A stretch of DNA of 64,000 bases from positions 248,001-312,000 of the forward strand of contig NZ_JAMXLH010000029.1 of assembly GCF_024281035.1 (NCBI RefSeq), written 5' to 3'. Positions 8,638 to 18,176 of this stretch are shown here, in pieces; position 1 is the stretch's first letter; every line of letters starts with the position of its first letter. A program made the position numbers and the translations under genes. Under the pieces are notes generated by a model. That model was not told the DNA's origin and ran no database searches. It saw nothing but the letters and a program-made list of their open reading frames with translations. The DNA comes from Paraburkholderia sp. GTDB lineage: Bacteria; Pseudomonadota; Gammaproteobacteria; Burkholderiales; Burkholderiaceae.

Positions 8638-10719
8638 TCAGTTGAACGTGCCGCCCTTCCCGGCCAGCGCGCTCACCAACGACGCGATCTGCCAGGCGTC
8701 GCCATTGGTCTGCTGCGCATAGCCGCGAATGGCGCGGGCCACGTTGTAGAGCCCGACCTTGTCCGCGTAGAGCATCGGGCCGCCGCGCCACAGCGGGAAG
8801 CCGTAGCCCGTGAGGTAGACCATGTCGATGTCCGACGCCTTCGAGGCGATGCCCTCTTCGAGAATCTTTGCGCCTTCGTTCACGAGCGCGAACACGAGAC
8901 GCTCGACGATCTCCTCGTCGGCGATCTTGCGGCGCACGATGCCGGCTTCCTTCGAATAGCCGATCACCATCTCGTCGACGAGCGCGGAAGGCAGCGCGTT
9001 GCGCTCGCCCGCCTTGTAGTCGTACCAGCCCGCGCCGGTCTTCTGGCCGAAGCGGCCGAGTTCGCAGAGGTGGTCGGCGATCTTCGAGTATTTGAGGTCC
9101 GGCTTTTCCTGATAGCGGCGCTTGCGGATCGCCCAGCCGATGTCGTTACCGGCGAGATCGCTCATGCGGAACGGCCCCATCGCGAAGCCGAATTTCTCGA
9201 TTGCGCGATCGATCTGCGCGGGCAGCGCGCCTTCTTCGAGCATGTAAAGCGCCTGGCGGATGTACTGCTCGATCATGCGATTGCCGATGAAGCCGTCGCA
9301 CACACCCGACACCACGGCGGTCTTGCGGATCTTCTTCGCGATCTGCATGACGGTGGCGAGCACGTCCTTGGCCGTGTCCTTGCCGCGCACGACTTCGAGC
9401 AGCTTCATGACGTTGGCCGGGCTGAAGAAGTGCATGCCGACCACGTCCTGCGGGCGCTTCGTGAATGCGGCGATCTTGTCGAGATCGAGCGTCGAGGTGT
9501 TCGATGCGAGGATCGCACCGGCCTTCGCGACTTCGTCGAGACGCTTGAAGACCTGCTCCTTCACGCCCAACTCTTCGAACACGGCCTCGATGATGAGATC
9601 GGCCGACTTGAGGTCGTCATAGGAGAGCGTCGGGCGGATCAGCGCCATGCGCGCTTCGAGCTTCTCGATCGTGAGCTTGCCCTTCTTGACCTGCACTTCG
9701 TAATTCTTGCGGATCGTCGCGATGCCGCGGTCGAGCGCTTCCTGCTTCATTTCGAGCAGCGTGACGGCAATGCCCGCGTTCAGGAAGTTCATCGTGATGC
9801 CGCCGCCCATCGTGCCCGCGCCGATCACGGCGACCTGGGCGATCTCGCGCACCGGCGTGCTCGACGGCACGTCGGGAATCTTGCTCGCGGCGCGCTCGCC
9901 GAAGAACGCATGACGCAGCGCATGGCTTTCCGGCGTCTGCACAAGTTCGACGAAGCACGCGCGCTCGAATGCGAGGCCGCGCTCGAAGCCCTGCTTCACG
10001 CCCGCCGCAACGGCATCGACGCACTTCACCGGCGCGGGATAGTTCTTCGACATCGCCGCGACGGTATTGCGCGAGAACTGCAGGAAGCCTTCGGCATTCG
10101 GATGCGCGATCTTGCGGTTGCGTACGAGCGGATGCGGACCGGCCTTGTCGCCGACCTTGCGCGCGAACGCGATTGCTTCTTCGAGCAGATCGCCTTGCGC
10201 CATCGCATCGAAAAGGCCCGAATTCGCGAGCTTTTCGGACAGGACCGGCGCGCCGCTCACGATCATGTTGAGCGCGGCCTCAAGGCCGATTGCACGCGGC
10301 AGACGCTGTGTGCCGCCCGCACCCGGCAGCAGGCCGAGCTTCACTTCGGGCAGCGCGATCTGTGCGCCGGGCGCGGCGATGCGGTAGTGCGCGCCAAGCG
10401 CGAGTTCGAGACCGCCGCCCATGGCGACGCTGTGGATCGCCACCACGACAGGCTTGGCGCTCTTCTCGACTTCCGCGATGACGGTGTGGAGCGTGGGCTC
10501 CTGCAGCGCCGCGGGCGTGTTGAATTCCGTGATGTCCGCGCCGCCCGAGAACGCCTTGCCGGCGCCGGTGATCACGACAGCCGTGACGGCCGGATCCTGC
10601 GCCGCGCGCGCGATGCCTTCGACGATGCCGGTCCGGGTCGACAGCCCGAGGCCATTGACGGGCGGGTTGTTGAGCGTGATGACGGCGACGCCGTCGCGAG
10701 TCGTGTAATCCACTGCCAT
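8638..10719 (-). CDS. Bifunctional enoyl-CoA hydratase / 3-hydroxyacyl-CoA dehydrogenase (FadB/FadJ-like)
   Basis: Two consecutive beta-oxidation steps on one 693-aa chain. The N-terminal crotonase domain (about residues 1-190) has GAGKAFSGGADI and SVAMGGGLELAL; the dehydrogenase domain begins near residue 295 with the NAD motif IGAGTMGGGI, then HFFSPANVMKLLEVV and the C-terminal helical repeats. The start at 10719 (MAVDYTTR) has a GGAGG site 9 nt upstream. A strong promoter with an embedded palindrome lies 74 bp before the start (see 10793-10821). The protein is of the peroxisomal-multifunctional/FadJ arrangement. Confidence 0.94.
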   Translation of the reverse strand: MAVDYTTRDGVAVITLNNPPVNGLGLSTRTGIVEGIARAAQDPAVTAVVITGAGKAFSGGADITEFNTPAALQEPTLHTVIAEVEKSAKPVVVAIHSVAMGGGLELALGAHYRIAAPGAQIALPEVKLGLLPGAGGTQRLPRAIGLEAALNMIVSGAPVLSEKLANSGLFDAMAQGDLLEEAIAFARKVGDKAGPHPLVRNRKIAHPNAEGFLQFSRNTVAAMSKNYPAPVKCVDAVAAGVKQGFERGLAFERACFVELVQTPESHALRHAFFGERAASKIPDVPSSTPVREIAQVAVIGAGTMGGGITMNFLNAGIAVTLLEMKQEALDRGIATIRKNYEVQVKKGKLTIEKLEARMALIRPTLSYDDLKSADLIIEAVFEELGVKEQVFKRLDEVAKAGAILASNTSTLDLDKIAAFTKRPQDVVGMHFFSPANVMKLLEVVRGKDTAKDVLATVMQIAKKIRKTAVVSGVCDGFIGNRMIEQYIRQALYMLEEGALPAQIDRAIEKFGFAMGPFRMSDLAGNDIGWAIRKRRYQEKPDLKYSKIADHLCELGRFGQKTGAGWYDYKAGERNALPSALVDEMVIGYSKEAGIVRRKIADEEIVERLVFALVNEGAKILEEGIASKASDIDMVYLTGYGFPLWRGGPMLYADKVGLYNVARAIRGYAQQTNGDAWQIASLVSALAGKGGTFN

Positions 10720-10792
10720 TGGGCTGCCTCCATGCGTGCGGGCCGCGTTGTGCGACGTCGGTTTGATTGTCCGACATTCCCGGTCAGAAGGC

Positions 10793-10821
10793 AGAATACC
10801 CAAAAAAGAACGTTCGTTCAA
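10793..10821 (-). promoter_or_regulatory. Sigma70-type promoter of the fadB-like operon
   Basis: On the minus strand a -35 box TTGAAC (10816-10821) is followed after exactly 17 bp by a -10 box TATTCT (10793-10798), 74 bp upstream of the fadB-like start. The spacer contains a T-run. Spacing and context are good; activity is inferred. Confidence 0.65.
10808..10819. promoter_or_regulatory. Palindromic operator-like site GAACG-TT-CGTTC overlapping the promoter
   Basis: A 5-bp inverted repeat with a 2-bp centre lies across the -35 box and the 5' part of the spacer of the fadB-like promoter, a position where binding would block RNA polymerase. Short palindromes of this kind are typical targets of TetR-family regulators of fatty-acid degradation (the FadP/PsrA class). 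Assignment to a particular regulator is inference; no such regulator is encoded in the window. Confidence 0.5.
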
Positions 10822-10889
10822 TTTTTTATTGCTGCGCGCATATCAGGGTTTTACCGAAGGTCGTCGGGCTAAACACGGCACGCACAAAG

Positions 10890-10919
10890 AAAAAGGCGCA
10901 ACCCGAGCGGTGCGCCTTT
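10890..10919 (-). terminator. Rho-independent terminator of the acyl-CoA ligase gene
   Basis: Stem AAAGGCGCA / TGCGCCTTT with a 10-nt loop. On the minus strand it is followed by a T-rich run (complement of the A-run at 10887-10893). It lies 33 bp after the ligase stop and separates that gene from the fadB-like promoter. Confidence 0.75.
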
Positions 10920-10951
10920 GGACCCTTGATGATGGATGAAACCGCGCGCTA

Positions 10952-12631
10952 TCAGCGATTCGTGCCAGGCTCGCCGAGCGGACAATTTTCGGTGGCGAGC
11001 GCCGTGGGCAGCACGTGATCGCGGAACTGCTCGCGCAGTTTGAGCTTTTGCAGCTTGCCGGTCGCCGTGTGCGGCAACTCTTTGACGAACACGACGTCGT
11101 CGGGCAGCCACCACTTCGCCACCTTGCCCTCATAGAAGGCGAGCAATGCTTCGCGCGTGACCGTCGCACCGGGCTTCAGCACCGCGACGATCAAGGGCCG
11201 CTCGGTCCAGCGTGGATGCGCGCACGCGATGCACGCCGCTTCCGCGACAGCCGGGTGCGCCACGGCGATGTTCTCGAGGTCGATCGAACTGATCCACTCC
11301 CCGCCCGATTTGATGACATCCTTGCTGCGGTCGGTGATCTGCATGAAACCGTCGGGGTCGATGGTGGCGACGTCGCCGGTCGGGAACCATCCATCGACGA
11401 GCGGCGAGCCGTTTTCCTGACGAAAATACCGGTCGATCACCCATGGCCCGCGCACGTGCAGGTCGCCGAACGCGACGCCGTCCCACGGCAGTTCCTCACC
11501 CTTTGATCCGACGATTTTCATGTCGACGCCGAAGATCACGCGCCCCTGCTTTTCGAGCAGCGCGCGCCGCGCTTCGAGCGGCCGCTGCGACTGTTCCCAG
11601 TTGAGCTTTGCGAGCGTCCCGAGCGGCGACATCTCGGTCATGCCCCACGCGTGGATCACCTGCACGCCGTATTCATCCTCGAACGCGCGCAACATCGCGG
11701 GCGGGCACGCCGACCCGCCGATCACGGTGCGCTTGAGCGTGGTGAAGCGCACGCCCGCCTCGCGCATATAGGCGAGCAGGCCAAGCCACACGGTCGGCAC
11801 GCCCGCCGAACACGTCACGCCCTCGGCCTCCATGAGTTCGTAGAGCGACTTTCCGTCGAGATCCTTGCCCGGCAGTACGAGCTTCGCGCCGTTGAGCGTC
11901 GCGGCATAGGGAACGCCCCAGGCGTTCACATGGAACATCGGCACGACGGGCAGTATCGCCTCGCGCGAGGACAGCGACATGGCGTCGGGCAGCGATGCGC
12001 CATAGGCATGCAGCACCGACGACCGGTGCGCATAGAGCGCGCCTTTCGGATTGCCGGTCGTCCCGGACGTGTAGCAAAGGTTCGAGGCGCTGCGCTCGTC
12101 GAGCAATGGCCATTCGTATTCGCCGTCCTCGGCTTCGATCAGCGTCTCGTAGCTCAGTATCGGCGTGCGCATCTCGGGAAGATGCGCTTCGTCGGTGAGC
12201 GCGATCCAGCCGCGGACGTCCGGGCATTGCGGGGCAAGCTTGTCGACGAGCGGCGCGAACGTGATATCGAAGAGGACGTACTGATCCTGCGCGTGGTTGA
12301 TGATGTACGCGATCTGCTCGGGAAAGAGCCGCGGGTTGATCGTGTGGCACACGGCGCCGAAGCCCGGCACGCCGAAGTACGCCTCAAGATGCCGGTAACC
12401 GTTCCATGCGAGCGTGCCGATACGCTCGCCGGGCGCGACGCCGAGCGCGATCAGCGCCTGGGCGAGCTGCTTCGAGCGCTTCTCGCAGTCGCGATACGTG
12501 TAGCGATGCACGTCGCCTTCGATGCGGCGCGATACGATCTGCGTGCCGCCGTGATGCCGCGCCGCGTGCGCGATCAGCGACGATACGGTCAGCGGTACAT
12601 CCATCATCTGTCCCAACAGCGGCGCAGTCAT
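10952..12631 (-). CDS. Acyl-CoA synthetase (AMP-binding, medium/long-chain fatty-acid CoA ligase type)
   Basis: ATP-dependent activation of a carboxylic acid to its CoA thioester. The 559-aa ANL-superfamily protein has the P-loop-like motif [11 protein letters not shown], the [12 protein letters not shown] block, [15 protein letters not shown] and [14 protein letters not shown], with the C-terminal lysine region near [10 protein letters not shown]. This branch includes DmdB-like (3-methylthio)propionyl-CoA ligases and medium-chain ligases, so chain length is uncertain. It has its own terminator, but its product would feed the adjacent beta-oxidation genes. Confidence 0.9.
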   Translation of the reverse strand: MTAPLLGQMMDVPLTVSSLIAHAARHHGGTQIVSRRIEGDVHRYTYRDCEKRSKQLAQALIALGVAPGERIGTLAWNGYRHLEAYFGVPGFGAVCHTINPRLFPEQIAYIINHAQDQYVLFDITFAPLVDKLAPQCPDVRGWIALTDEAHLPEMRTPILSYETLIEAEDGEYEWPLLDERSASNLCYTSGTTGNPKGALYAHRSSVLHAYGASLPDAMSLSSREAILPVVPMFHVNAWGVPYAATLNGAKLVLPGKDLDGKSLYELMEAEGVTCSAGVPTVWLGLLAYMREAGVRFTTLKRTVIGGSACPPAMLRAFEDEYGVQVIHAWGMTEMSPLGTLAKLNWEQSQRPLEARRALLEKQGRVIFGVDMKIVGSKGEELPWDGVAFGDLHVRGPWVIDRYFRQENGSPLVDGWFPTGDVATIDPDGFMQITDRSKDVIKSGGEWISSIDLENIAVAHPAVAEAACIACAHPRWTERPLIVAVLKPGATVTREALLAFYEGKVAKWWLPDDVVFVKELPHTATGKLQKLKLREQFRDHVLPTALATENCPLGEPGTNR

Positions 12632-12791
12632 CGTTGCGGTCTCCTCGCCTTGAATGTCTGATATCTGCTTGTGTCCGATCGGATGGTCGAGCCGTCGCGG
12701 TCCGCCTGGCGGGCTCGGGTAGGTTCAAGCGGGCGGCCAGCACGTCCGCTAGCGCGGATTTACAATATCGGCTATTCATCAGGCGCTCAAT

Positions 12792-14414
<1,623 letters not shown>

Positions 14415-14422
14415 GTCGCGCA

Positions 14423-14474
14423 CATTAATCATCCGCATTAACCGTCCGTATTAGCCGTGCGTTTTAGCCGCACC
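14423..14474 (+). repeat. Degenerate 13-bp tandem repeat upstream of msrB
   Basis: Four consecutive 13-bp units, CATTAATCATCCG, CATTAACCGTCCG, TATTAGCCGTGCG and TTTTAGCCGCACC, fill most of the gap between selO and msrB. The units share an ATTA(A/G) core. No function is evident. Confidence 0.55.
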
Positions 14475-14528
14475 CTCGCGTTTTTCTTCGCACTGGCGCT
14501 GCCCAAATCGACAGACAGGAACCCACAC

Positions 14529-14948
14529 ATGAGCCACGACGATCACAATTCCGACGCCTATCCCGGCCACAAGGACGATGCCGACTGGCGCGAGCAGCTT
14601 TCGGACATGGAATACCAGGTCGCTCGCCATGCGGCGACGGAGCGGCCATTCACGGGCCGCTACTGGGATCACTGGGACCGCGGCGTCTACGACTGTGTGT
14701 GTTGCGGCACGCCCCTCTTCGAATCCGATACGAAATTCGACGCCGGATGCGGCTGGCCGAGCTATTTCCGCCCGATCAACGGCGAGGTGATCGAGGAGCG
14801 CACCGACCGCTCGCACGGCATGCTGCGCATCGAAGTGCGCTGCAAGCACTGCGGCGCGCATCTGGGGCACGTATTCGAAGATGGCCCCGCGCCGACTGGC
14901 CTTCGGTATTGCATCAATTCGGCTGCGCTACAATTCGAGCCCAAGTGA
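14529..14948 (+). CDS. msrB: Peptide-methionine (R)-S-oxide reductase MsrB
   Basis: Reduces methionine-R-sulfoxide in proteins. The 139-aa protein has two zinc-binding CxxC pairs (CVCCG and CKHCG), the signature [11 protein letters not shown] and the catalytic Cys128 in [10 protein letters not shown] chose the ATG at 14529 (MSHDDHNSD); an in-frame extension to 14457 would run through the repeat region and lacks a ribosome site. There is no signal peptide, so it is the cytoplasmic form. It follows selO in the same direction. Confidence 0.94.
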   Translation: MSHDDHNSDAYPGHKDDADWREQLSDMEYQVARHAATERPFTGRYWDHWDRGVYDCVCCGTPLFESDTKFDAGCGWPSYFRPINGEVIEERTDRSHGMLRIEVRCKHCGAHLGHVFEDGPAPTGLRYCINSAALQFEPK

Positions 14949-15027
14949 GCGCCGAGCGTGGCGTGAGCGGCGAGTGCGCCGGATGCGGCATGCGCGCCGC
15001 AGCGGCCGTCACGACGCTCAAGTAAAA

Positions 15028-15061
15028 CACGACGCCACGCATGGCGTTGTGCCCTGTTTTT
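15028..15061 (+). terminator. Probable terminator after msrB
   Basis: Stem CACGACGCCA / TGGCGTTGTG (one G-T pair) with a 4-nt loop, followed by CCCTGTTTTT. It lies about 80 bp after the msrB stop and just before yciB. Confidence 0.55.
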
Positions 15062-15080
15062 ACGGACTTCCGGGCCGATA

Positions 15081-15617
15081 ATGAAATTCCTGTTTGATCT
15101 GTTTCCGATCATCCTGTTCTTCGTTGCCTTCAAGGTGTGGGGCATCTTTACGGCGACCGCCGTGGCGATCGTCGCGACACTCGTGCAGATTGCATGGGTC
15201 GCATTCCGTCACCGCAAGGTCGATCCAATGCTCTGGCTGTCCCTCGGGATCGTCACCGTGTTCGGCGGCGCAACACTCGTGCTGCACGACGAAACCTTCA
15301 TCAAGTGGAAACCCACCGTCCTCTACTGGGCGTTCGCAGTGGCGCTGCTCGTCTCGCAGATCGGCTTCGGCAAGAACCTGATCGAAGCGATGATGGGCAA
15401 GCAGATCACGCTGCCGCACCGGATCTGGACGCAGCTCAACTTCATCTGGGCCGTCTTCTTCGTGCTGCTCGGCCTCTTGAACCTCTTCGTGGCGTTTCAC
15501 TTCTCGACGGACGCATGGGTCGATTTCAAGCTGTTCGGCGCCACGGGCATTCTCGTCGTGTTTATCGTCGGACAGAGTCTGTGGCTCTCGCGTTACATCA
15601 AGGAGGAGGAAGAATGA
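15081..15617 (+). CDS. yciB: Inner-membrane septation protein YciB (IspZ/IspA family)
   Basis: Polytopic inner-membrane protein of 178 aa involved in cell-envelope synthesis and septation. It starts [18 protein letters not shown], the standard N-terminus, and shows five hydrophobic segments plus the conserved KWKPTVLYW and NLFVAF-(x)n-WVDFKLFG blocks. Its stop overlaps the bolA start (ATGA at 15614-15617), indicating translational coupling. Confidence 0.93.
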   Translation: MKFLFDLFPIILFFVAFKVWGIFTATAVAIVATLVQIAWVAFRHRKVDPMLWLSLGIVTVFGGATLVLHDETFIKWKPTVLYWAFAVALLVSQIGFGKNLIEAMMGKQITLPHRIWTQLNFIWAVFFVLLGLLNLFVAFHFSTDAWVDFKLFGATGILVVFIVGQSLWLSRYIKEEEE

Positions 15618-15925
15618 GCGCGGTTTTCATCAACGCAAGCCCGGCTGAGCGTGTGGCGCTGATCGAGTCGCGCCTCTCGGCGGCACTCGCGCCGGTCGTA
15701 TCGATCGAGGTGCGCGACGATAGCGCGCAACATGCCGGCCACGTCGGCGCAGCCGCGGGCGGGCACTACAGCGTCACGATCGTTGCGGCCGCATTCGCCG
15801 GGAAAGCCCGCCTGGCAAGGCATCGCATGGTGTATGATGCGCTGGCCGATGCGATGCAGCGCGGCATTCACGCACTTGTAATCACGGCGCTCACGCCCGA
15901 AGAAGCTGCAGCGCTGCCCCGGTAG
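15614..15925 (+). CDS. BolA family protein
   Basis: Small class-II KH-like protein of 103 aa. BolA proteins work with monothiol glutaredoxins in Fe-S and redox sensing and some bind DNA. Visible family features are the helix [11 protein letters not shown], the HxGH-like stretch [10 protein letters not shown], and [14 protein letters not shown](x)n-IHALVI. The start overlaps yciB by 4 bp and a parvulin gene follows; I recall the same trio from related genomes. Confidence 0.9.
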   Translation: MSAVFINASPAERVALIESRLSAALAPVVSIEVRDDSAQHAGHVGAAAGGHYSVTIVAAAFAGKARLARHRMVYDALADAMQRGIHALVITALTPEEAAALPR

Positions 15926-15976
15926 CCTATCTTTTAGTTCGTTCTTTTGGTTCGTTCGCCCTGTTAGGACTTTTCG

Positions 15977-16756
15977 ATGACCTTGAAAAAAACCCGCTTC
16001 TGGGTGTTGCTGGCTGCGTGCGCCGCTGCGCCCGTCTTCGCGCAGAACATCGCCGTCGTCAACGGCACGCCGGTTCCCAAGTCGCGCGCCGATGCGCTGA
16101 TCAACCAGCTCGTGCAACAAGGCCAGCAGGATACGCCGCAGCTGCAAATGCAGGTGCGCGAAGAACTCGTGCGACGCGAAATCCTGATGCAGGAAGCGTT
16201 GCGCCAGGGCATCCCGAACCGGCCGGACGTGAAGGCCCAGATCGCCATGGTCCAGCAGACCGTCGTGCTGCGCGCGCTGATCGAAAACTTCGCGAAGAAC
16301 AATCAGCCGAGCGACGCCGATATCAAGGCGCGCTACGATCAGTTGACGCAGCAGGCGGGCGGCAGCGAATTTCACCTGCACCACATCCTCGTGGACAACG
16401 AGCAGCAGGCAAAGGACCTGATCGCGAAGATCAAGGGTGGCGCAAGCTTCGAAGACCTGGCAAAGCAGTACTCGAAGGACCCGGGCTCGGCGAAGAACGG
16501 CGGCGATCTGGACTGGTCGGACCCGAAGGCCTATGTGCCTGAATTCGCCGAAGCGGCCGCGCATCTGCAAAAAGGCCAGATGACCGATACGCCGGTTCAC
16601 ACGCAGTTCGGCTGGCACATCATCCGCCTCGACGACACGCGCCCGATCGCGCCGCCGCCGCTGGAACAAGTGCGCGACCAGATCAAGCAGCAACTGCAAG
16701 AGGAAAAGCTGCAGGCGTTCGAAGAGAAGCTGACCAAGCAGGCAAAGATTCAGTAA
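15977..16756 (+). CDS. Peptidylprolyl isomerase, periplasmic parvulin (SurA/PrsA-like)
   Basis: Folding catalyst for exported proteins. The 259-aa product has a cleavable signal peptide (residues 1 to about 22, ending VFAQ), an N-terminal chaperone helix region and a C-terminal PpiC-type domain. That domain is marked by FHLHHILVDNEQQAKDLIAKI, GGDLDWSDP and TQFGWHIIRLDD. It is the last gene of the plus-strand run and is followed at once by a strong terminator. Confidence 0.92.
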   Translation: MTLKKTRFWVLLAACAAAPVFAQNIAVVNGTPVPKSRADALINQLVQQGQQDTPQLQMQVREELVRREILMQEALRQGIPNRPDVKAQIAMVQQTVVLRALIENFAKNNQPSDADIKARYDQLTQQAGGSEFHLHHILVDNEQQAKDLIAKIKGGASFEDLAKQYSKDPGSAKNGGDLDWSDPKAYVPEFAEAAAHLQKGQMTDTPVHTQFGWHIIRLDDTRPIAPPPLEQVRDQIKQQLQEEKLQAFEEKLTKQAKIQ

Positions 16757-16777
16757 AGCGTATTGCGGAAGTTGGCT

Positions 16778-16822
16778 ACACCCCAAAAGCTGGACACGAA
16801 TCCAGCCTTTGGGGTGTTTTTC
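16778..16822. terminator. Strong bidirectional terminator at the left edge of the T6SS islet
   Basis: A long stem (ACACCCCAAA / TTTGGGGTGT, continued inward by GCTGGA / TCCAGC) with a short loop, followed by TTTTTC on the plus strand. It ends the parvulin transcript and faces the 3' end of the convergent islet genes. Confidence 0.85.
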
Positions 16823-16861
16823 ATGGTGAAGTACAGCGAGCAGATCGAACGTACCGTCTGT

Positions 16862-17122
16862 TTATGGTTTCGTTCGGTAGTGCCGCCATAGTTTGATGAT
16901 CGCCATATAGGCCAGCACGGCCACGAGCAGGTCAATAGTCACCCATACTATGAAATACAGATCCTCCGGATCGCGGATACCAAGCCAGCGTGAAGCGCGC
17001 CACCATGTCACCGCGTGGCTTTCTGGCATTGGTATAGGGTATGTGTGAACGTAGGCTACGGAGAGGCGGAACAAGCCAACAAACAGCGCCACCTTGAATA
17101 GCCTGCGGGCAAGTGTTGCCAT
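16862..17122 (-). CDS. Putative T6SS immunity protein, copy C (distal), small two-helix membrane protein
   Basis: An 86-aa paralogue of the two genes upstream of it. It begins MATLARRLFKVALFVG, has an N-terminal hydrophobic segment (about 8-24), a conserved WWRASRWLGIRDPEDLYF block and a second membrane helix (about 57-76) ending IIKLWRHYRTKP. This copy is the most diverged: it has HTYPIPMPESHAVT in the variable loop and lacks the KKLR tail. It starts 6 bp after the stop of copy B. I do not recognise the family; the immunity role is inferred from position and tandem duplication next to a toxin-like gene. Confidence 0.6.
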   Translation of the reverse strand: MATLARRLFKVALFVGLFRLSVAYVHTYPIPMPESHAVTWWRASRWLGIRDPEDLYFIVWVTIDLLVAVLAYMAIIKLWRHYRTKP

Positions 17123-17128
17123 ACGTGA

Positions 17129-17392
17129 TCACCTCAATTTCTTCGACTGGTAGTGCCGCCATAGCTTCATGATCGCCACATAGGCCAGCGCGGCCACGAT
17201 CAGTTCGATCGTCACCCACACTCCGATATACAAATCCTCGGGATTGCGGACACCGAGCCAATCCGAAGCACGCCACCATGCACGCGCCTCGCCTGCCGCC
17301 CACTTATGGGATGGTCGAACATAACGAAATGAAAGGAGAAACAACCCGATAAACAGCGCGACCTTGAAGAAACTGCGGGCAAGTGTTGCCAT
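17129..17392 (-). CDS. Putative T6SS immunity protein, copy B (middle), small two-helix membrane protein
   Basis: An 87-aa protein starting MATLARSFFKVALFIG. The order is N-terminal helix, variable loop (RPSHKWAAGEAR), the conserved AWWRASDWLGVRNPEDLY block, a second helix of about 20 residues and a basic tail LWRHYQSKKLR identical to that of copy A. The Shine-Dalgarno GAGG lies within the sequence shared by all junctions, 9 nt before the ATG. The predicted topology puts the WWRAS block outside or inside the membrane depending on the helix orientation, which I cannot settle. Confidence 0.65.
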   Translation of the reverse strand: MATLARSFFKVALFIGLFLLSFRYVRPSHKWAAGEARAWWRASDWLGVRNPEDLYIGVWVTIELIVAALAYVAIMKLWRHYQSKKLR

Positions 17393-17398
17393 ACGTGA

Positions 17399-17665
17399 TC
17401 ACCTCAATTTCTTCGACTGGTAGTGCCGCCATAGCTTCATGATCGCTATATAGGCCAATATGGCCACGAGCAATTCGATACTCGTCCACACCACGAAATA
17501 CAGATCGTCGGGATCGCTGACGCCGAGCCAATCCGAAGCACGCCACCATGCACGCGCCTCGCCATCGGTCCACTCGTAGGGGTACGGCTGGACATAACGA
17601 AGTGATAGAGCGAGCAGCCCCAAAAACAGCGCTGCCTTGAATAGCCTACGGGCAAGCGTTGCCAT
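17399..17665 (-). CDS. Putative T6SS immunity protein, copy A (toxin-proximal), small two-helix membrane protein
   Basis: An 88-aa protein starting MATLARRLFKAALFLG, with hydrophobic segments at about 9-23 and 59-78 separated by the conserved AWWRASDWLGVSDPDDLYF block. The start at 17665 lies 20 bp inside the 3' end of the DUF2778 gene, the tight overlap typical of toxin-immunity pairs. An upstream in-frame ATG at 17689 is less likely, since the other two copies also begin MATLAR. Base composition is more AT-rich than the neighbouring core genes. Function is inferred, not recognised. Confidence 0.68.
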   Translation of the reverse strand: MATLARRLFKAALFLGLLALSLRYVQPYPYEWTDGEARAWWRASDWLGVSDPDDLYFVVWTSIELLVAILAYIAIMKLWRHYQSKKLR

Positions 17666-18164
17666 ACGTGATGACCTCAATTGTTCCATATGCGTTAAGC
17701 CCAGAATTGCCCGCGGGGATTGTCTTGGTGTTCAATAGTGACGTGCGGATTCTCTGGAAATCCGTACGACTCGGCAGGGTGATGCAACCAAGTGACACAC
17801 CGTGCCCACCAGCTGGATGCAATCGGAATTGACCGCGCCTGACACCATTGACCCAGGTGAAATCGTCGATTCGCCCATCATCCCGATATAAGGCAAACCA
17901 TTCACCGTGATCGGTCCGCCGTCCCTGATAGGCATTTAACTCATCTTTTATCCACGCATAAGCCCTGGAGCGTGCACCGCCTGCAGGCCTGTCAACGATC
18001 CAGTATTTACCAGCTGGAATCGGCCCTTTACTAACTATTGCCGTGCATCCGCCTCGATTGCGATATATTTCATCTCCCGAATACGCATCGAACGTACCCA
18101 AACCATCAATGGTCAGGGGTGACAGAAATTCATTATCCACCAGGAATCTACCTGTATAAGCCAT
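17646..18164 (-). CDS. DUF2778 / Tlde1-type L,D-transpeptidase-fold protein, probable T6SS antibacterial effector
   Basis: A 172-aa protein without a signal peptide. It carries the DUF2778 hallmarks GLGTFDAYSG (residues 21-30), KGPIPAGKYWIVDRP (46-60) and a catalytic block RLHPAGGHGVSLGCITLPS, with His116 and Cys127 as the likely LDT-type pair. Tlde1 effectors of this family are injected into the periplasm of rivals and cut or modify peptidoglycan stem peptides. The ATG at 18164 has an AGGGG site 5 nt upstream; a GTG at 18170 is an alternative. It lies 12 bp after hcp, and its last 20 bp overlap the first immunity-like gene. The family call is firm; the effector role is inferred from context. 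Confidence 0.85.
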   Translation of the reverse strand: MAYTGRFLVDNEFLSPLTIDGLGTFDAYSGDEIYRNRGGCTAIVSKGPIPAGKYWIVDRPAGGARSRAYAWIKDELNAYQGRRTDHGEWFALYRDDGRIDDFTWVNGVRRGQFRLHPAGGHGVSLGCITLPSRTDFQRIRTSLLNTKTIPAGNSGLNAYGTIEVITYGNACP

Positions 18165-18176
18165 TTCCACCCCTGT

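Noticed and set aside
9070..10872. 600-codon open frame opposite the FadB-like gene
   Set aside because: Antisense shadow. It even runs through the promoter and palindrome of the fadB-like operon.
12674..12683. Perfect 10-bp palindrome TCCGATCGGA between the acyl-CoA ligase and selO
   Set aside because: Short palindromes of this composition are expected by chance in this GC-rich DNA, and it shows no promoter relation.
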